Assembly: GCA_016212965.1 (NCBI GenBank)
Contig: JACRDA010000014.1
Location: forward strand, 1-49,662
DNA: 49,662 nt
Source: Myxococcales bacterium
GTDB taxonomy: Bacteria; Myxococcota_A; Polyangia; Polyangiales; Polyangiaceae
Direction of reading: 5' to 3'
Shown here: piece after piece, positions 1 through 8,942 of the stretch
Position numbering within the stretch: position 1 is the stretch's first letter
Layout of the letters: each line of letters starts with the position of its first letter
The notes under the pieces: generated by a model
Database searches by the model: none
What the model was told of the DNA's origin: nothing
Seen by the model: the letters and a program-made list of their open reading frames with translations, nothing else
Position numbers and translations under genes: made by a program

Positions 1-240
1 CGGATGCTCGCCCGCGCCATCGAGCGCGTCCCGGAGCGCCGCGGCCGCCGCGCACTCCGCGGCGTCGAAGCTCGCCGCCTCGTCGCCGAGCGCGAGCGCG
101 AGCAGCGCCTCGTGGTCGCCCGTGTCGAGCGCACCCTGCCCGGCCGCACCGCGCACGAGGTCCGCGACCTGGGCGGCGAGCGGGTCGCGCTCGGACCCGA
201 GGTCCGCGCCGCCCTTGACGAGTCGCAGCTCGCGCTTCAT
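1..240 (-). CDS. Unknown protein downstream of the sigma factor, C-terminus outside the window
   Basis: The ATG at 240-238 overlaps the stop of the upstream sigma-factor gene as ATGA, so the two are probably translationally coupled. The 80 codons visible, which begin MKRELRLVKGG, run off the left edge without a stop. The sequence is rich in Ala, Asp and Glu, and no Cys/His zinc-binding motif or membrane segment is visible in this part. A gene coupled to an ECF sigma factor is often its anti-sigma factor, and many such proteins start with a short acidic helical domain. That is inference from position only. The frame has the same strong G/C third-position bias as its neighbours, which supports real coding. 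Confidence 0.6.
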   Translation of the reverse strand, partial: MKRELRLVKGGADLGSERDPLAAQVADLVRGAAGQGALDTGDHEALLALALGDEAASFDAAECAAAAALRDALDGAGEHP

Positions 241-1043
241 CCCGCCTCCGAGATGGCGCGCTTGAGCGCAGCGAGGGCGCGGTGCAACACGACGTCGAAG
301 GTCGGCACGCTCACGCCGAGCGCCTCGGCTGCGGCCTCGCGCGAGCGCTCCTCGAGGATGCGCAGCCGGATCGCGAGCGCGTAGCGCTGGTTGATGGTGG
401 CGAGCGCCTTGTCGAGCCGCTGGCGCGACGCCTCGAGGTCGCGGCGCTCGCACAGCTCGGCGTCGAGCCCCTGATCGAGGTCGCGCTCCGCGTCGTCGAC
501 GGCACGGCTGAGGTCGGCCGGCTCGAACAGGCTTTCGCGGCGCCGCGCGCGCAGCATGTCGAGGGCGATGCGCATCGCGATGACGCGCAGCCACGGGTAC
601 ACGCCGCAGCCGCGCCACTCGAACTGCGCGAAGCGCTCCATGACCCGCACGTAGGTGTCGGCGAGCGCATCCTGCGCCGCCGCCTCACCACCGAGGCGCG
701 GCAACAGGACCGTGCGGTAGAGGGTCGGCCCGTGCCGCCGCAGCAGCTGACCGAGCGCAGCCTTGTCGCCCCCCTGGGCGCGCGCGCAGAGCAGGCGCTC
801 CTCCTCGCGCTCGACCTCGCGGTCCTTCGGGGGCGCGCTCACGGCGGGCACGATACTCCGCGTCGCGAGCCCAGACACGCCGGAAACGAAGGCCCAGAGC
901 GGCGCCAGTGGCTCGACGTCCGGGACGCCCACCAGCCGCAGGCCGGGCCGACGGCGCACCGCGCCGAGCGCCGCCACGCGCACCGGAGCGACCGCCGGGG
1001 GCGCCGATGGCTGCTGCGCGAAGAGCACCGCCGTGGCGTTCAT
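237..1043 (-). CDS. RNA polymerase sigma factor, ECF-like sigma-70 family
   Basis: Region 2 lies at about residues 80-165 (core EEERLLCARAQGGDKAALGQ and YPWLRVIAMRIALDMLR) and recognises the -10 element. Region 4 lies at about 208-265, with a helix-turn-helix around EAAAEALGVSVPTFDVVLHR. Region 3 is absent, as in ECF sigma factors. The ATG at 1043 gives 268 residues and a 72-residue Ala/Pro/Val-rich extension before region 2. GTG codons near residues 65-70 would give a standard ECF length, and a GGAG lies just upstream of the first of these, so the true start is open. The gene downstream overlaps by ATGA. The signal this sigma factor responds to cannot be read from the sequence. Confidence 0.88.
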   Translation of the reverse strand: MNATAVLFAQQPSAPPAVAPVRVAALGAVRRRPGLRLVGVPDVEPLAPLWAFVSGVSGLATRSIVPAVSAPPKDREVEREEERLLCARAQGGDKAALGQLLRRHGPTLYRTVLLPRLGGEAAAQDALADTYVRVMERFAQFEWRGCGVYPWLRVIAMRIALDMLRARRRESLFEPADLSRAVDDAERDLDQGLDAELCERRDLEASRQRLDKALATINQRYALAIRLRILEERSREAAAEALGVSVPTFDVVLHRALAALKRAISEAG

Positions 1044-1166
1044 GACGATCTCAACGCGTTTCCATTGAATAACTTACGGTGTGCCGCGTTCGCGCCGCGC
1101 ACCCCCACCGTCGACGCGCCGCGCCGCGCGAAACTGAGCGGATATCCAGCGTTTGTGCCACGGCGC

Positions 1167-1754
1167 TCAGCACCTCCCCGCGGCGCCGTACCCGCTCCGG
1201 AGCGCCGCGAGCCGACCGCGACAGCCCTTCACGCCGAGCACGGCGCCATCCGGCGCGACCACGGGGCCGAGCGCGAGCGACGCGAGCAGCGCCGCGACGA
1301 GCAGCGCTGCCCCCGGCTCGCCCTCGAGCGGCACCGCGTCGAGCTGCCAGAGCCGCGTGGCGCGCGCGAGCAGGACGTCGAAGCCGGCTCCCCCCATCGC
1401 AGCCACCCCCCGCTCCGCCTGCGCCCGCACGAGCGGCGCGTCCGACAGCGGCAGCGTGGCGAGTGCGACGACTCCACGGGGCACCTCGGCCACCGCCGTC
1501 TCGACGAGCGGACCCACCCGCACCGCCGCACGGTCGACGCGCGGCCAGCCGCCCGCCGGGTAGCGCTTCGCCGGCTCGACCGCGAGGGCGGCCGCGAAGA
1601 AGCGCGCCGCCTGCGCCGCCCAGCGCACCGCATCGATCGCGCTCGAGGGCTCGGGCACGAGCACCGAGTACGCGCGCTCCGGCGGCAGGGGCACGACGGC
1701 GCCCACCACCCACCCATGCTGGTCGACGTTGGTCATCTCCCGTTCGTCGCCCAT
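1167..1754 (-). CDS. Hypothetical protein
   Basis: I do not recognise this 195-residue protein. The open frame continues to an ATG at 1853, but that extension would cover the divergent promoter region of the carboxypeptidase gene. I chose the ATG at 1754 (MGDEREMTNVDQHG); an ATG at 1736 is equally possible, and no start has a clear ribosome binding site. The protein has no signal peptide. Several Ala/Val-rich stretches, such as ALLVAALLASLALGPVV near the end, suggest a compact alpha/beta domain rather than membrane spans. Codon use fits the genome. It is transcribed toward the sigma factor gene, with 123 bp between them. Confidence 0.6.
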   Translation of the reverse strand: MGDEREMTNVDQHGWVVGAVVPLPPERAYSVLVPEPSSAIDAVRWAAQAARFFAAALAVEPAKRYPAGGWPRVDRAAVRVGPLVETAVAEVPRGVVALATLPLSDAPLVRAQAERGVAAMGGAGFDVLLARATRLWQLDAVPLEGEPGAALLVAALLASLALGPVVAPDGAVLGVKGCRGRLAALRSGYGAAGRC

Positions 1755-1840
1755 CGAGCGTTCGCCGACCCCGCCGACGGCGCAAGCGAGCGCGCCATTT
1801 TCTCTTCCACGCCGCGGGGTTTGCGGCTCCAATACCGTCC

Positions 1841-2827
1841 GTGACTCCCGCATCGCCGCTCTCCGTCGCGAGCGAACGCTCCGGGCGCGCCGTGCTGCGC
1901 CAGCTCGTCGAGCAGCACCGCGCCGAGCCGCTCGCCCCCGCCCTCGGGCGCCGCGGACTCGGCACCTACCGCGGCTACGCGGAGCTGCTCGTCGCCATCG
2001 ACCGGCTGGTGCAGACGGGCGCGCGTCTCGCGACCATCGGCCGCAGCGTGCGCGGCGAGCCCCTGTTCGCGCTCGGCGTCGGCGCCGAGCCGGAGCCCCA
2101 CCGGCGCACCTCGGTCGTCCTCGCCGGTCTCCACCCCATCGAGTGGATCGGGGTCGAGACCGCCCTCGCGCTCGTGGGGCAGCTGCTCGAGAGCCGACTC
2201 GGTGACCGGAGCGTCGTGGTGGTGCCGATCGCCAACCCCGACGGCCTCTTGCGCGTGGAGCGCAACCTGCGTGCTCGCCGCTTTCGTTTCGTGCGCCACA
2301 ACGCTCACGGCATCGACCTGAACCGCAACTTCGACGCCCACTGGGGCCTCGGGCGGCGCACCGTGCCCTGGGTGTTCAAGCCGGGGGCGTCGCCATCGAG
2401 CGAGCCCGAGGTACAGGCCATCGCCCGGGCGCTCGGCACGCGCCGGGTCGATCGTGCGGTCTCGTTCCACAGCTTCGGCGGGGCCGTCCTCTACCCTCAC
2501 GCCCATTCGCTCCTGCCGGCCCCCGACGCGGCGGAGCACCGCGCCTGGGCCCGGCGCATCGCCGCAGCCGCGGACCCGCGTCCCTACCGTGCACTGCCGT
2601 CGTCGTGGTTCGGCGTGGGCCTGCGCCAGGGGGGCCTCGAGCTCGACTGGTTCCACGAGCGGCACGGCGCGCTGTCCCTGCTCGTCGAGTGCTCGCGCGG
2701 CGGGGTCGGTCTGCGTCCGGGCCGACTCTTCGACCCCTTCGCTTGGTTCAATCCGCCGAACCCGACCGAGGTCGCGGGGCGCATCGCGGCGGCGACCCTG
2801 CCCTTCACGCGCGGCGACCGGCTGTAG
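1841..2827 (+). CDS. M14-family zinc carboxypeptidase
   Basis: This 328-residue protein has the full M14 active site. The zinc ligands are H98 and E101 (in LHPIEWIG) and H210 (in SFHSFGG). The substrate carboxylate is bound by N161-R162 (in LNRNFDAHW), and E283 (in LLVECSRGG) is the general base. M14 enzymes remove C-terminal residues from peptides, including cell-wall peptides. There is no signal peptide, so it is probably cytoplasmic or exported by a non-Sec route. The frame is open far upstream, but the sequence becomes Arg/Ala-rich shadow there and opposes the 1167-1754 gene. I took the GTG at 1841 as the start. It converges on the lipoprotein gene that ends at 2867. Confidence 0.85.
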   Translation: MTPASPLSVASERSGRAVLRQLVEQHRAEPLAPALGRRGLGTYRGYAELLVAIDRLVQTGARLATIGRSVRGEPLFALGVGAEPEPHRRTSVVLAGLHPIEWIGVETALALVGQLLESRLGDRSVVVVPIANPDGLLRVERNLRARRFRFVRHNAHGIDLNRNFDAHWGLGRRTVPWVFKPGASPSSEPEVQAIARALGTRRVDRAVSFHSFGGAVLYPHAHSLLPAPDAAEHRAWARRIAAAADPRPYRALPSSWFGVGLRQGGLELDWFHERHGALSLLVECSRGGVGLRPGRLFDPFAWFNPPNPTEVAGRIAAATLPFTRGDRL

Positions 2828-2841
2828 GAAGCCACGAGTAT

Positions 2842-2859
2842 CTCGCCCGAAAGGGCGAG
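2842..2859. terminator. GAAA-loop hairpin between convergent genes
   Basis: A perfect 7-bp stem (CTCGCCC / GGGCGAG) is closed by a GAAA tetraloop. It sits in the 39-bp gap between two convergent stop codons. GNRA tetraloops are very stable, so this probably acts as a bidirectional transcription end or RNA 3' protector. There is no T-tract, so it is not a textbook intrinsic terminator. Confidence 0.5.
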
Positions 2860-2866
2860 GCGCGAG

Positions 2867-3853
2867 TCACAGGCTGCGCGTGAGCTGGCTCGCCATGTCG
2901 ATGAGGAACCCGACCATGCTGCCGTCGAGCGAGGTCGCGAAGCCCACGTCGCGCCCGGCGAGCGCGACCGTGAGCTCGGGTGGTCGACCCCCGAAGCCGA
3001 AGGCGGAGAACACCCCGAGCACGTAGTTGAGCCGCGCCACGTTGCGCAGCTGCTCGGCGCCCTGCACGGCGGCGTCGCCGTCGCCATAGGTGAGCGTGCC
3101 TACGATGTTGCTCCCGGGCGCCTCGAAGTTGCCGAGCACCCGCACGTAGCGCAGGCCCGCCACGAACGGCAGGTCCCCCTGCGCCGCAGCGACCGCGGGC
3201 TGGCCCGACATGTCGCTCACGACGCCGAAGGCGGCGCGCTCGTCGTTGAGGATGGTGTGCATCCACGCCGGCAGCTCGTGGTCGATGCGCCCGTAGCGGA
3301 GCCGATCGAGGGCGCGCCGCATGCCGGTCTCGTTGCCCGACAGGATGGCGCGGGGCGTCAGCAGCACGAAGCCGAGGTTCGCGACCGTGAAGATCTCGTT
3401 GCCCGCGTACTCGGTGCGCACGAGCGGCGCCCCGCCGGGGGTCTGGGCACGCGCCGCGGCCGCGGCGCGGATGCGCACCACGTCGAAGTTGCCCTGAAGG
3501 ACCGCGCAGAAGTCCGCGCCCTGCATCGCGTAGACGGCGCCGGTGATGCGCTGCACGTCGCGCGCGGGAACGAAGTTCGACTCGGGTCCGATGGGCAGCA
3601 GGGTCGCCGTGAGCGCGGACACGTTGCGTCCGAAGCTCGAAGCGAACAGACGCGCCGCGTCGAGACGGTAGAGGATGAGCGGGCCCTTCGGCAGGAGCGC
3701 GAGCGGGTTGCCGTCGAGCGCGCTCGCCTCGACGGGCCTGCCGCCCACGAGCGCGAGGCTCTGGTTCTTGTTGCAGCCGACGAGCCCCGCGACCGAGAGC
3801 GCCAGGACGGCGACGGCGAACCGCAAGCCCCGAAGGTCGCGCACCACGCGCAC
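2867..3853 (-). CDS. Envelope lipoprotein of unknown function
   Basis: This 328-residue protein starts at a GTG and has a lipoprotein signal peptide: basic MRVVRDLRGLR, a hydrophobic stretch, then the lipobox GLVGC with Cys27. Asn at +2 does not look like an inner-membrane retention signal, so outer-membrane sorting is plausible. The mature part has alternating beta-like segments (AVYAMQGADFCAVLQGNFDV, then GLRYVRVLGNFEAPGSNIVG) and suggests two similar halves, but I recognise no family. It reads as one of the many myxobacterial lipoproteins without known function. It converges on the carboxypeptidase gene, and the FmdB-like gene lies 53 bp upstream on the same strand. Confidence 0.75.
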   Translation of the reverse strand: MRVVRDLRGLRFAVAVLALSVAGLVGCNKNQSLALVGGRPVEASALDGNPLALLPKGPLILYRLDAARLFASSFGRNVSALTATLLPIGPESNFVPARDVQRITGAVYAMQGADFCAVLQGNFDVVRIRAAAAARAQTPGGAPLVRTEYAGNEIFTVANLGFVLLTPRAILSGNETGMRRALDRLRYGRIDHELPAWMHTILNDERAAFGVVSDMSGQPAVAAAQGDLPFVAGLRYVRVLGNFEAPGSNIVGTLTYGDGDAAVQGAEQLRNVARLNYVLGVFSAFGFGGRPPELTVALAGRDVGFATSLDGSMVGFLIDMASQLTRSL

Positions 3854-3906
3854 AGCCTAGCGTCGGTCCCGCGCCCGGGGCATGAAATTCCGAGCGCGCC
3901 GGCAGC

Positions 3907-4299
3907 TCACCCGGAGGCAGCGGCGCTCGACGAGCGCTTCTTGCCGCCCTTCGGCTTCGAGTCGGTCGTGGTGGTGCTCGAGCCCGGGCTGTCCGTGCCT
4001 GCCGAGCCCGCGCTCCCCGTGGTGCCGGTGCTCGCGCTCGACCCACTCGTGGACGGGCTCGAGGTCGCACCACCCCCGGTGCCCGCGCCCTCGCCTCCGC
4101 CCTTGCCCGGGCTCGGGCTCGAGTAGAGATCCGAGTACCAGCCGCCGCCCTTCAGGATGAACCCGGCGCCGAGCGAGATCTGTCGCTTCGCCCTGGGCTT
4201 GTTGCACTTCGGGCAGTCGCGCAGCGGGTCGGCGCTCATCGGCTGGAACGCTTCCCACGCGTGCTGGCACGCGGTGCAGATGTACTCGTACGTCGGCAT
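3907..4299 (-). CDS. FmdB-type zinc ribbon protein
   Basis: This 130-residue protein opens with MPTYEYICTACQHAWE, the hallmark of the FmdB putative regulatory family. The zinc ribbon uses C8-x2-C11 and C29-x2-C32. FmdB proteins are small and their exact role is poorly defined; the family name comes from a formamidase operon regulator. After about residue 60 the chain becomes a Gly/Ser/Thr-rich low-complexity tail ending in a Lys-rich patch. The ATG at 4299 was chosen over upstream starts because the family motif begins there and a GAGAGG lies at a good distance. The gene faces away from smc across 338 bp. Confidence 0.85.
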   Translation of the reverse strand: MPTYEYICTACQHAWEAFQPMSADPLRDCPKCNKPRAKRQISLGAGFILKGGGWYSDLYSSPSPGKGGGEGAGTGGGATSSPSTSGSSASTGTTGSAGSAGTDSPGSSTTTTDSKPKGGKKRSSSAAASG

Positions 4300-4454
4300 T
4301 TCGGTCCTCTCGTAGAAGGTACTCCTAACGTCGTGGCGCCGCTTGTCAAGCCGCGTCATGAGCGCCATCGTCAGTGCTCGAGCGCGACTCTCGGTGGTGA
4401 GAGCCACGCCGGGCCCTCACGGTGCGCGAACGCCGCGCCCCGCGGGCCCGCCGC

Positions 4455-4484
4455 CGTATCGTTACACTCAGTGTATGCTGCCAA
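4455..4484 (-). promoter_or_regulatory. Possible promoter with a 13-bp dyad in its spacer
   Basis: TACACT-C-AGTGTA at 4463-4475 is a perfect inverted repeat. On the minus strand it lies between TTGGCA (4484-4479, 5/6 match to a -35 element) and a weak GATACG (4460-4455), with an 18-bp spacer. An operator inside the spacer of a promoter for the fmdB-like gene is one reading. The -10 match is poor, so this is tentative. Confidence 0.3.
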
Positions 4485-4517
4485 GTCGCGGCGCTACCGG
4501 CGTTTTCCAGGAACCGC

Positions 4518-4544
4518 TTGCACCACTCGACGAAAGCCGATAAT
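4518..4544 (+). promoter_or_regulatory. Possible sigma-70-type promoter for smc
   Basis: TTGCAC at 4518-4523 and GATAAT at 4539-4544 are separated by 15 bp, about 93 bp before the smc start. The spacing is short for a sigma-70 promoter, but the elements stand out against a GC-rich background. Confidence 0.35.
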
Positions 4545-4637
4545 CCGATGAGGTGCATGGCGTGACGGTACATGCCACTCTGTGACAATACACCAGGCAC
4601 CAGCGCCGGCTGGTTGTCCTGCCGGTGAGCCAGACCG

Positions 4638-7600
4638 ATGCATATCAAGAAGCTCGAGATCAGCGGTTTCAAGTCCTTCGTGGACCGAACCGTCATCCAC
4701 TTCGATCACGACGTCATCGGCGTCGTGGGGCCGAACGGCTGCGGCAAGAGCAACGTCGTCGACGCCATCCGCTGGGTCATGGGCGAGCAGAGCGCCAAGG
4801 CGCTGCGCGGCCGGGCGATGGCGGACGTCATCTTCAACGGCTCGGAGAGCCGCACGCCGCACGGGTTCGCCGAGGTCACGCTCACCTTCGACAACAGCGA
4901 CCCCGCCGGTGCGCAGAGCCTCCCGCTCGAGTACCGCGACTACGCCGAGATCGCCGTCACGCGTCGCATCTTCCGCGACGGCGAGAGCGAGTACCTCATC
5001 AACAAGACGCCCGTCCGGCTGCGGGACATGACCGACCTCTTCCTCGGCACGGGCGTGGGGCGCAAGGCGTACTCCATCGTCGAGCAGGGCAAGATCGGCC
5101 TCATCGTGTCGGCGCGTCCCGAGGACCGGCGCCAGCTCATCGAGGAGGCCGCCGGCATCACCAAGTACCGCTCGCGCCGCAAGCAGGCCGAGCAGAAGAT
5201 GGAGCTCACGCGCCAGAACCTCCTGCGCGTCAACGACATCGTCGTCGAGATCGATCGCCAGCTCGGCAGCCTGCGGCGCCAGGCGCAGAAGGCGCAGCGC
5301 TACCTGCGCTACCGCGAGGAGCTCGACGACCTCACGCTCTGGGACGCGTCGCACAAGCTGCTCGATTTCGTGGTGCGCACGGCCTACGGCGAGGCCGCGT
5401 GCGCGAGCGCCGCGGAGGTCGCGCGCGCGACCCGCATCGCGGTCGACACGCGCGAGGCCCAGATCGAGGTGCTGCGCGCGCGCGCGCACGAGGTCGAGCG
5501 CGTCGCCGAGGCGCGGCAGAGCGACTCCTTCCACGCCGACAACGAGGTGCGCGACGTCGAGGTGCGCCTCGATCGCGCCGGCGATCGCGCCCGACACCTC
5601 GCAGCGCGGCTCGAGGCGGCACGCGCCGAGCAGCACGACCTCGGCGAGCGCCTCGCCGTGCTGCGGGCCGAGGAGCGCGAGCTCGAGGCCGGGCGCGACG
5701 CCGTCGCGGCGGAGCACGGAGAGCAGGCCGACGCCATGCGGCAGTGCGAGGCCCGCCTGGCCGAGACCCGCCACGTGGCGGACCATGCGGCCGCGACGCT
5801 CGCCGAGCTGCGGAAGGCCCAGGCCCAGACCGCGGCGCGCATCGCGGGCAACGAGGCCAAGCTCGCGGCGAGCGAGCGCCGGCGCACCGAGCTCGGTGCG
5901 CGGCGCGAGCGGCTCGCCGGCGAGGAGACCCAGCTCGCGGCCGATATCGCGGGTATCGCGGGCCGCTACGAGGAAGCGAGCTTCATGGCGAGCGACCTCT
6001 CCGACCGCAAGGAGGCGCTGGTCGCGGAGCGCGACACCGCGCGGGCCGAGCTCGCGGCCCGCAAGGGCGACCTCGAGCAGGGTGAGCGCGCGCTCGCCGC
6101 CGCGCGCAACGAGCTCAACAAGCTGCAGAGCCGGCGGGGAGCGCTCGAGGAGCTCGATCGGCGTGCCGAGAGCCTGGGCAAGGGGCCGAAGGAGCTGCTG
6201 CGCCGGGGCGACGCGAGCGTGCTCGGCCTCGCGGCCAACGGCCTCGAGGCGGCGCCCGAGCTCGGCACGGCGCTCGCGGGCGCGCTCGGTGAGCGGGTGG
6301 AGTGCGTGCTCGTGAGCGACGTCGACCGAGGGCTCGCCCTGCTCGAGGAGCTGCGCGCCGCCAACCAGGGTCGCGCCACCGTGCTCCCGGCGACGGCGCG
6401 CGAGCGACCCGTGGCGCCGGTGCCGGCCGACGGCCTCCGCGCGCTCGTCGCGACCGCGCCCGGCGACGGCTACGTGGCGCGCGCGCTCCTCGGCGACGCG
6501 GTCCTCGTGGCCGACGTGGCCGACGCCCGCTCCTACTGGGAGCAGGGCGCACCCTGCGACCTCGTGACGCCGGACGGCATGGTGGTCCACGCCGACGGAC
6601 GCATCACAGGCGGCGCCGGTGACGCGCGCGCCGAGGGCATGCTGGAGCGGCGGCGCGAGATCCGCGAGCTCGGCGTGGCCATCGACGAGCAGGCCGCCGC
6701 CATCACCGCTCGCGCCGACGAGATCGAGGGCGAGCGGGCCGCGCTCGCCCGCCTCGGCGCGGCGCTCGAGGAGGCGGGCCGGCGCCTGCACGCCGCCGAC
6801 ATCGAGCTCGTCACGGCCGAGCAGGGGCGGCGGCGCCTCGAGGCCGAGCAGGCCGCCACCGAGCGCCGACGGACGGCGGTGGTGCGGGAGCTCACCGAGC
6901 TCACGCGCCAGGTCGCCGAGGCCGCGGCCGAGCACGAGGCCGCGGAGGGCAGCCTCGCCGCAGCGCACGGCGAGAGCGCGGCGCGCGAGCAGGCGCTCTT
7001 GGAGGCCGAGCCCGCCGCGGCCGACGCCGCCACCGCGCTCGGCCTCGCGCCGGGCCTGCTGGACGAGCGACGCGTCCGGCTCGCGGAGGCACGCGAGCGA
7101 CTGGCCTCCACCGATGCGGCCATCACCCGTCTGGGCGCGAGCCTGGGCGAGCTCGAGGGGCGCATCGCGGCGCTCGACGCCGAGCGGGACCTGGCCGCGC
7201 GCGAGCTCGGCGGGCTGGCCGCGGCGATCATGGGGGCGCGCGAGGAGCTGGTCGCCGCACGCCTCGTGGCGCGCCGAGCCCACGCCGCCTTCGAGGAGGC
7301 GCGCGTCGAGCTCGACGGGGCCCGTAGCGAGCTCGGCCTCGCCGAGGCGGAGCTGCGCGAGCACCGCGCCGAGCTCGACGCCGCGACGGAAGAGCTGCGC
7401 GCGCACGAGCTCGAGCTCGAGCGCTTGCGCCTCGGCCGCAACCACCTCGAGGAGGGCGTGCGCGAGCGCTTCCGCGGCCTCGAGCTCGCGGCGAACGTGG
7501 GAGACTTCCACGCGCGGCGCGAGCTCGACGACACGGAGCGGCGCCGCATTCGCGAGCTCGCCGAGCTCATCGAGCGCATGGGGCCCGTCAACCTCGACGC

Positions 7601-8237
7601 CGTCAAAGAGGCCGACGAGGCCGCCGAGCGGCATCGCTTCTACAGCGAGCAGCACGCCGATCTGACCGCGGCCCTCGACAACCTCGAGCGCGCGATCGCG
7701 CAGATGAACCGCGAGTGCAAGCGCCTGTTCCGGCACGCCTTCGACGGGATCAACGAGCGCTTCCAGGTCGTGTTCCCGCGCATGTTCCGCGGCGGCAAGG
7801 CCGAGCTGCGCCTGACGAACCCCGAGGACCTGCTCGAGACCGGCATCGAGATCCTGGCCCAGCCGCCCGGCAAGAAGCTCGGCAACATCGAGCTCATGAG
7901 CGGCGGCGAGAAGGCGTTCACGGCCGTGTCGCTCCTGTTCGCCATCTTCCAGTTCAAGCCCTCGCCGTTCTGCATCCTCGACGAGGTCGACGCCCCGCTC
8001 GACGAGGCCAACGTGGGTCGCTACATCGAGTCGATTCGCGAGATGACCGACAACAGCCAGTTCATCATCATCACCCACAGCAAGCGCACGATGCAGGGCG
8101 TCGACGTGCTCTACGGCGTGACGATGCAGGAGCCCGGCGTCTCGAAGCTCGTCGGCGTGCGCGTCGCCGAGGCGACCGCCCGAAGCGAGAAGCGCAGCGA
8201 GCGCCCCGCGGACGACGGCGTCGCCGCCGTGGCCTGA
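4638..8237 (+). CDS. smc: Chromosome segregation ATPase SMC
   Basis: This 1199-residue protein has the usual length of bacterial SMC. It compacts and segregates chromosomes as a homodimer with ScpA and ScpB, neither of which is encoded here. The N-terminal head has Walker [10 protein letters not shown] at residues 31-39. Long Ala/Glu/Arg coiled coils span about 170-510 and 670-1010. The hinge lies at about 515-665, ending in the Gly-rich [10 protein letters not shown]. The C-terminal head carries the ABC signature [11 protein letters not shown] at about 1086 and Walker [14 protein letters not shown] at about 1111. The ATG at 4638 fits the conserved start [14 protein letters not shown]. The coiled coils are strongly biased to Ala, Arg and Glu, as expected in a genome of this composition. 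Confidence 0.97.
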   Translation: MHIKKLEISGFKSFVDRTVIHFDHDVIGVVGPNGCGKSNVVDAIRWVMGEQSAKALRGRAMADVIFNGSESRTPHGFAEVTLTFDNSDPAGAQSLPLEYRDYAEIAVTRRIFRDGESEYLINKTPVRLRDMTDLFLGTGVGRKAYSIVEQGKIGLIVSARPEDRRQLIEEAAGITKYRSRRKQAEQKMELTRQNLLRVNDIVVEIDRQLGSLRRQAQKAQRYLRYREELDDLTLWDASHKLLDFVVRTAYGEAACASAAEVARATRIAVDTREAQIEVLRARAHEVERVAEARQSDSFHADNEVRDVEVRLDRAGDRARHLAARLEAARAEQHDLGERLAVLRAEERELEAGRDAVAAEHGEQADAMRQCEARLAETRHVADHAAATLAELRKAQAQTAARIAGNEAKLAASERRRTELGARRERLAGEETQLAADIAGIAGRYEEASFMASDLSDRKEALVAERDTARAELAARKGDLEQGERALAAARNELNKLQSRRGALEELDRRAESLGKGPKELLRRGDASVLGLAANGLEAAPELGTALAGALGERVECVLVSDVDRGLALLEELRAANQGRATVLPATARERPVAPVPADGLRALVATAPGDGYVARALLGDAVLVADVADARSYWEQGAPCDLVTPDGMVVHADGRITGGAGDARAEGMLERRREIRELGVAIDEQAAAITARADEIEGERAALARLGAALEEAGRRLHAADIELVTAEQGRRRLEAEQAATERRRTAVVRELTELTRQVAEAAAEHEAAEGSLAAAHGESAAREQALLEAEPAAADAATALGLAPGLLDERRVRLAEARERLASTDAAITRLGASLGELEGRIAALDAERDLAARELGGLAAAIMGAREELVAARLVARRAHAAFEEARVELDGARSELGLAEAELREHRAELDAATEELRAHELELERLRLGRNHLEEGVRERFRGLELAANVGDFHARRELDDTERRRIRELAELIERMGPVNLDAVKEADEAAERHRFYSEQHADLTAALDNLERAIAQMNRECKRLFRHAFDGINERFQVVFPRMFRGGKAELRLTNPEDLLETGIEILAQPPGKKLGNIELMSGGEKAFTAVSLLFAIFQFKPSPFCILDEVDAPLDEANVGRYIESIREMTDNSQFIIITHSKRTMQGVDVLYGVTMQEPGVSKLVGVRVAEATARSEKRSERPADDGVAAVA

Positions 8238-8286
8238 AAGCGGGAGCTGCGGGCCGAGCAGCGTGGCGCGCGCGCCGCGCCCGCCG

Positions 8287-8835
8287 CTACTCGGAGTCGC
8301 CGTCGCGCGGGACCGACCAGAGCACCTGCATGCTCTGGGGCAGCTCCGGCTGCGAGACGATGTGGCCGCAGGCGTCGCACTGCCCGGGGAAGTTCCGGTG
8401 GTTCTCGCAGCGCTTGCAGCCGCTCAGGATCTCGTGCGTGCGGGCGAGCTCGTCGCGCAGACGCGTGAGCAGCGCGATGCGCTCGTCGAGGGACGCGAGC
8501 TGCTTGTCGAGCTCCCCCACGGCCCGCGACGCGGCCTGTTGCCCACTCTCGGCGCGCTGCTTCAGCGCGAGCAGATCCCGGATCTCCTCGAGCGACAGTC
8601 CGGCAGCCCGCATGTCGCTGATGAACTGGAGCCGCGCCAGCTCGCGCTGGCTGAACAGGCGATGACCACCGGCACTGCGCCGCTCCGGGCGCAGGATGCC
8701 GGCCTCCTCGTAGAACCGAACGGTACGCAAGGTGTTGTTGGACAACCTCGCCATGTCGCCCGTCGTCAGCAGACCGTCGGTGCGCTCGCGCCGGTCGTCC
8801 TCGGAGCCCTGGTCGGATTCGCCGTTGGATTTCAC
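8287..8835 (-). CDS. MerR-family regulator with a C-terminal zinc-ribbon-like tail
   Basis: From a GTG at 8835 this encodes 182 residues. A MerR-type winged helix lies at about residues 22-90 (TTGDMARLSNNTLRTVRFYE, then GGHRLFSQRELARLQFI). A dimerisation helix follows at about 95-145. The end contains CKRC and CDAC about 11 residues apart, a Cx2C...Cx2C arrangement suggesting a zinc ribbon. An internal ATG in GDMARL would cut into the first helix, so the GTG is preferred, although no strong ribosome binding site is seen. The C-terminal effector region differs from metal-sensing MerR proteins, where single Cys residues bind the metal. Its target is unknown; the Omp85 gene is next upstream on the same strand. 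Confidence 0.82.
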   Translation of the reverse strand: MKSNGESDQGSEDDRRERTDGLLTTGDMARLSNNTLRTVRFYEEAGILRPERRSAGGHRLFSQRELARLQFISDMRAAGLSLEEIRDLLALKQRAESGQQAASRAVGELDKQLASLDERIALLTRLRDELARTHEILSGCKRCENHRNFPGQCDACGHIVSQPELPQSMQVLWSVPRDGDSE

Positions 8836-8942
8836 CGAGGTCGAGCATAACAAGGTGGCGACCGGACGTGAAGTGGCCGTTACGCGCGGTTGCCTGTGGA
8901 CCGGCTGCAGCCCGGTTCGCCGATGCCGCGCGTCAAGTCGCC

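Larger units (their letters stand above)
4300..4637. other. Gene-free divergent regulatory region (fmdB-like / smc)
   Basis: This stretch is less GC-rich than its surroundings between about 4455 and 4590 and has no supported gene. It holds a dyad at 4463-4475, a possible smc promoter at 4518-4544 and a weak 5-bp hairpin at 4388-4403. It probably carries the promoters for both flanking genes. Confidence 0.6.

Noticed and set aside
2805..4073. Long minus-strand open frame covering the 2867-3853 lipoprotein gene
   Set aside because: The sequence is Arg/Ala-rich shadow with no domain; the lipoprotein frame has a signal peptide and normal codon use.
4494..8078. 1194-codon open frame on the minus strand opposite smc
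   Set aside because: It is a GC-driven antisense frame; the plus frame is an unmistakable SMC.
8265..8276. GGCGCG/CGCGCC palindrome between smc and the MerR gene as a terminator
   Set aside because: A 12-bp palindrome without a loop or T-run is common in DNA of this composition.
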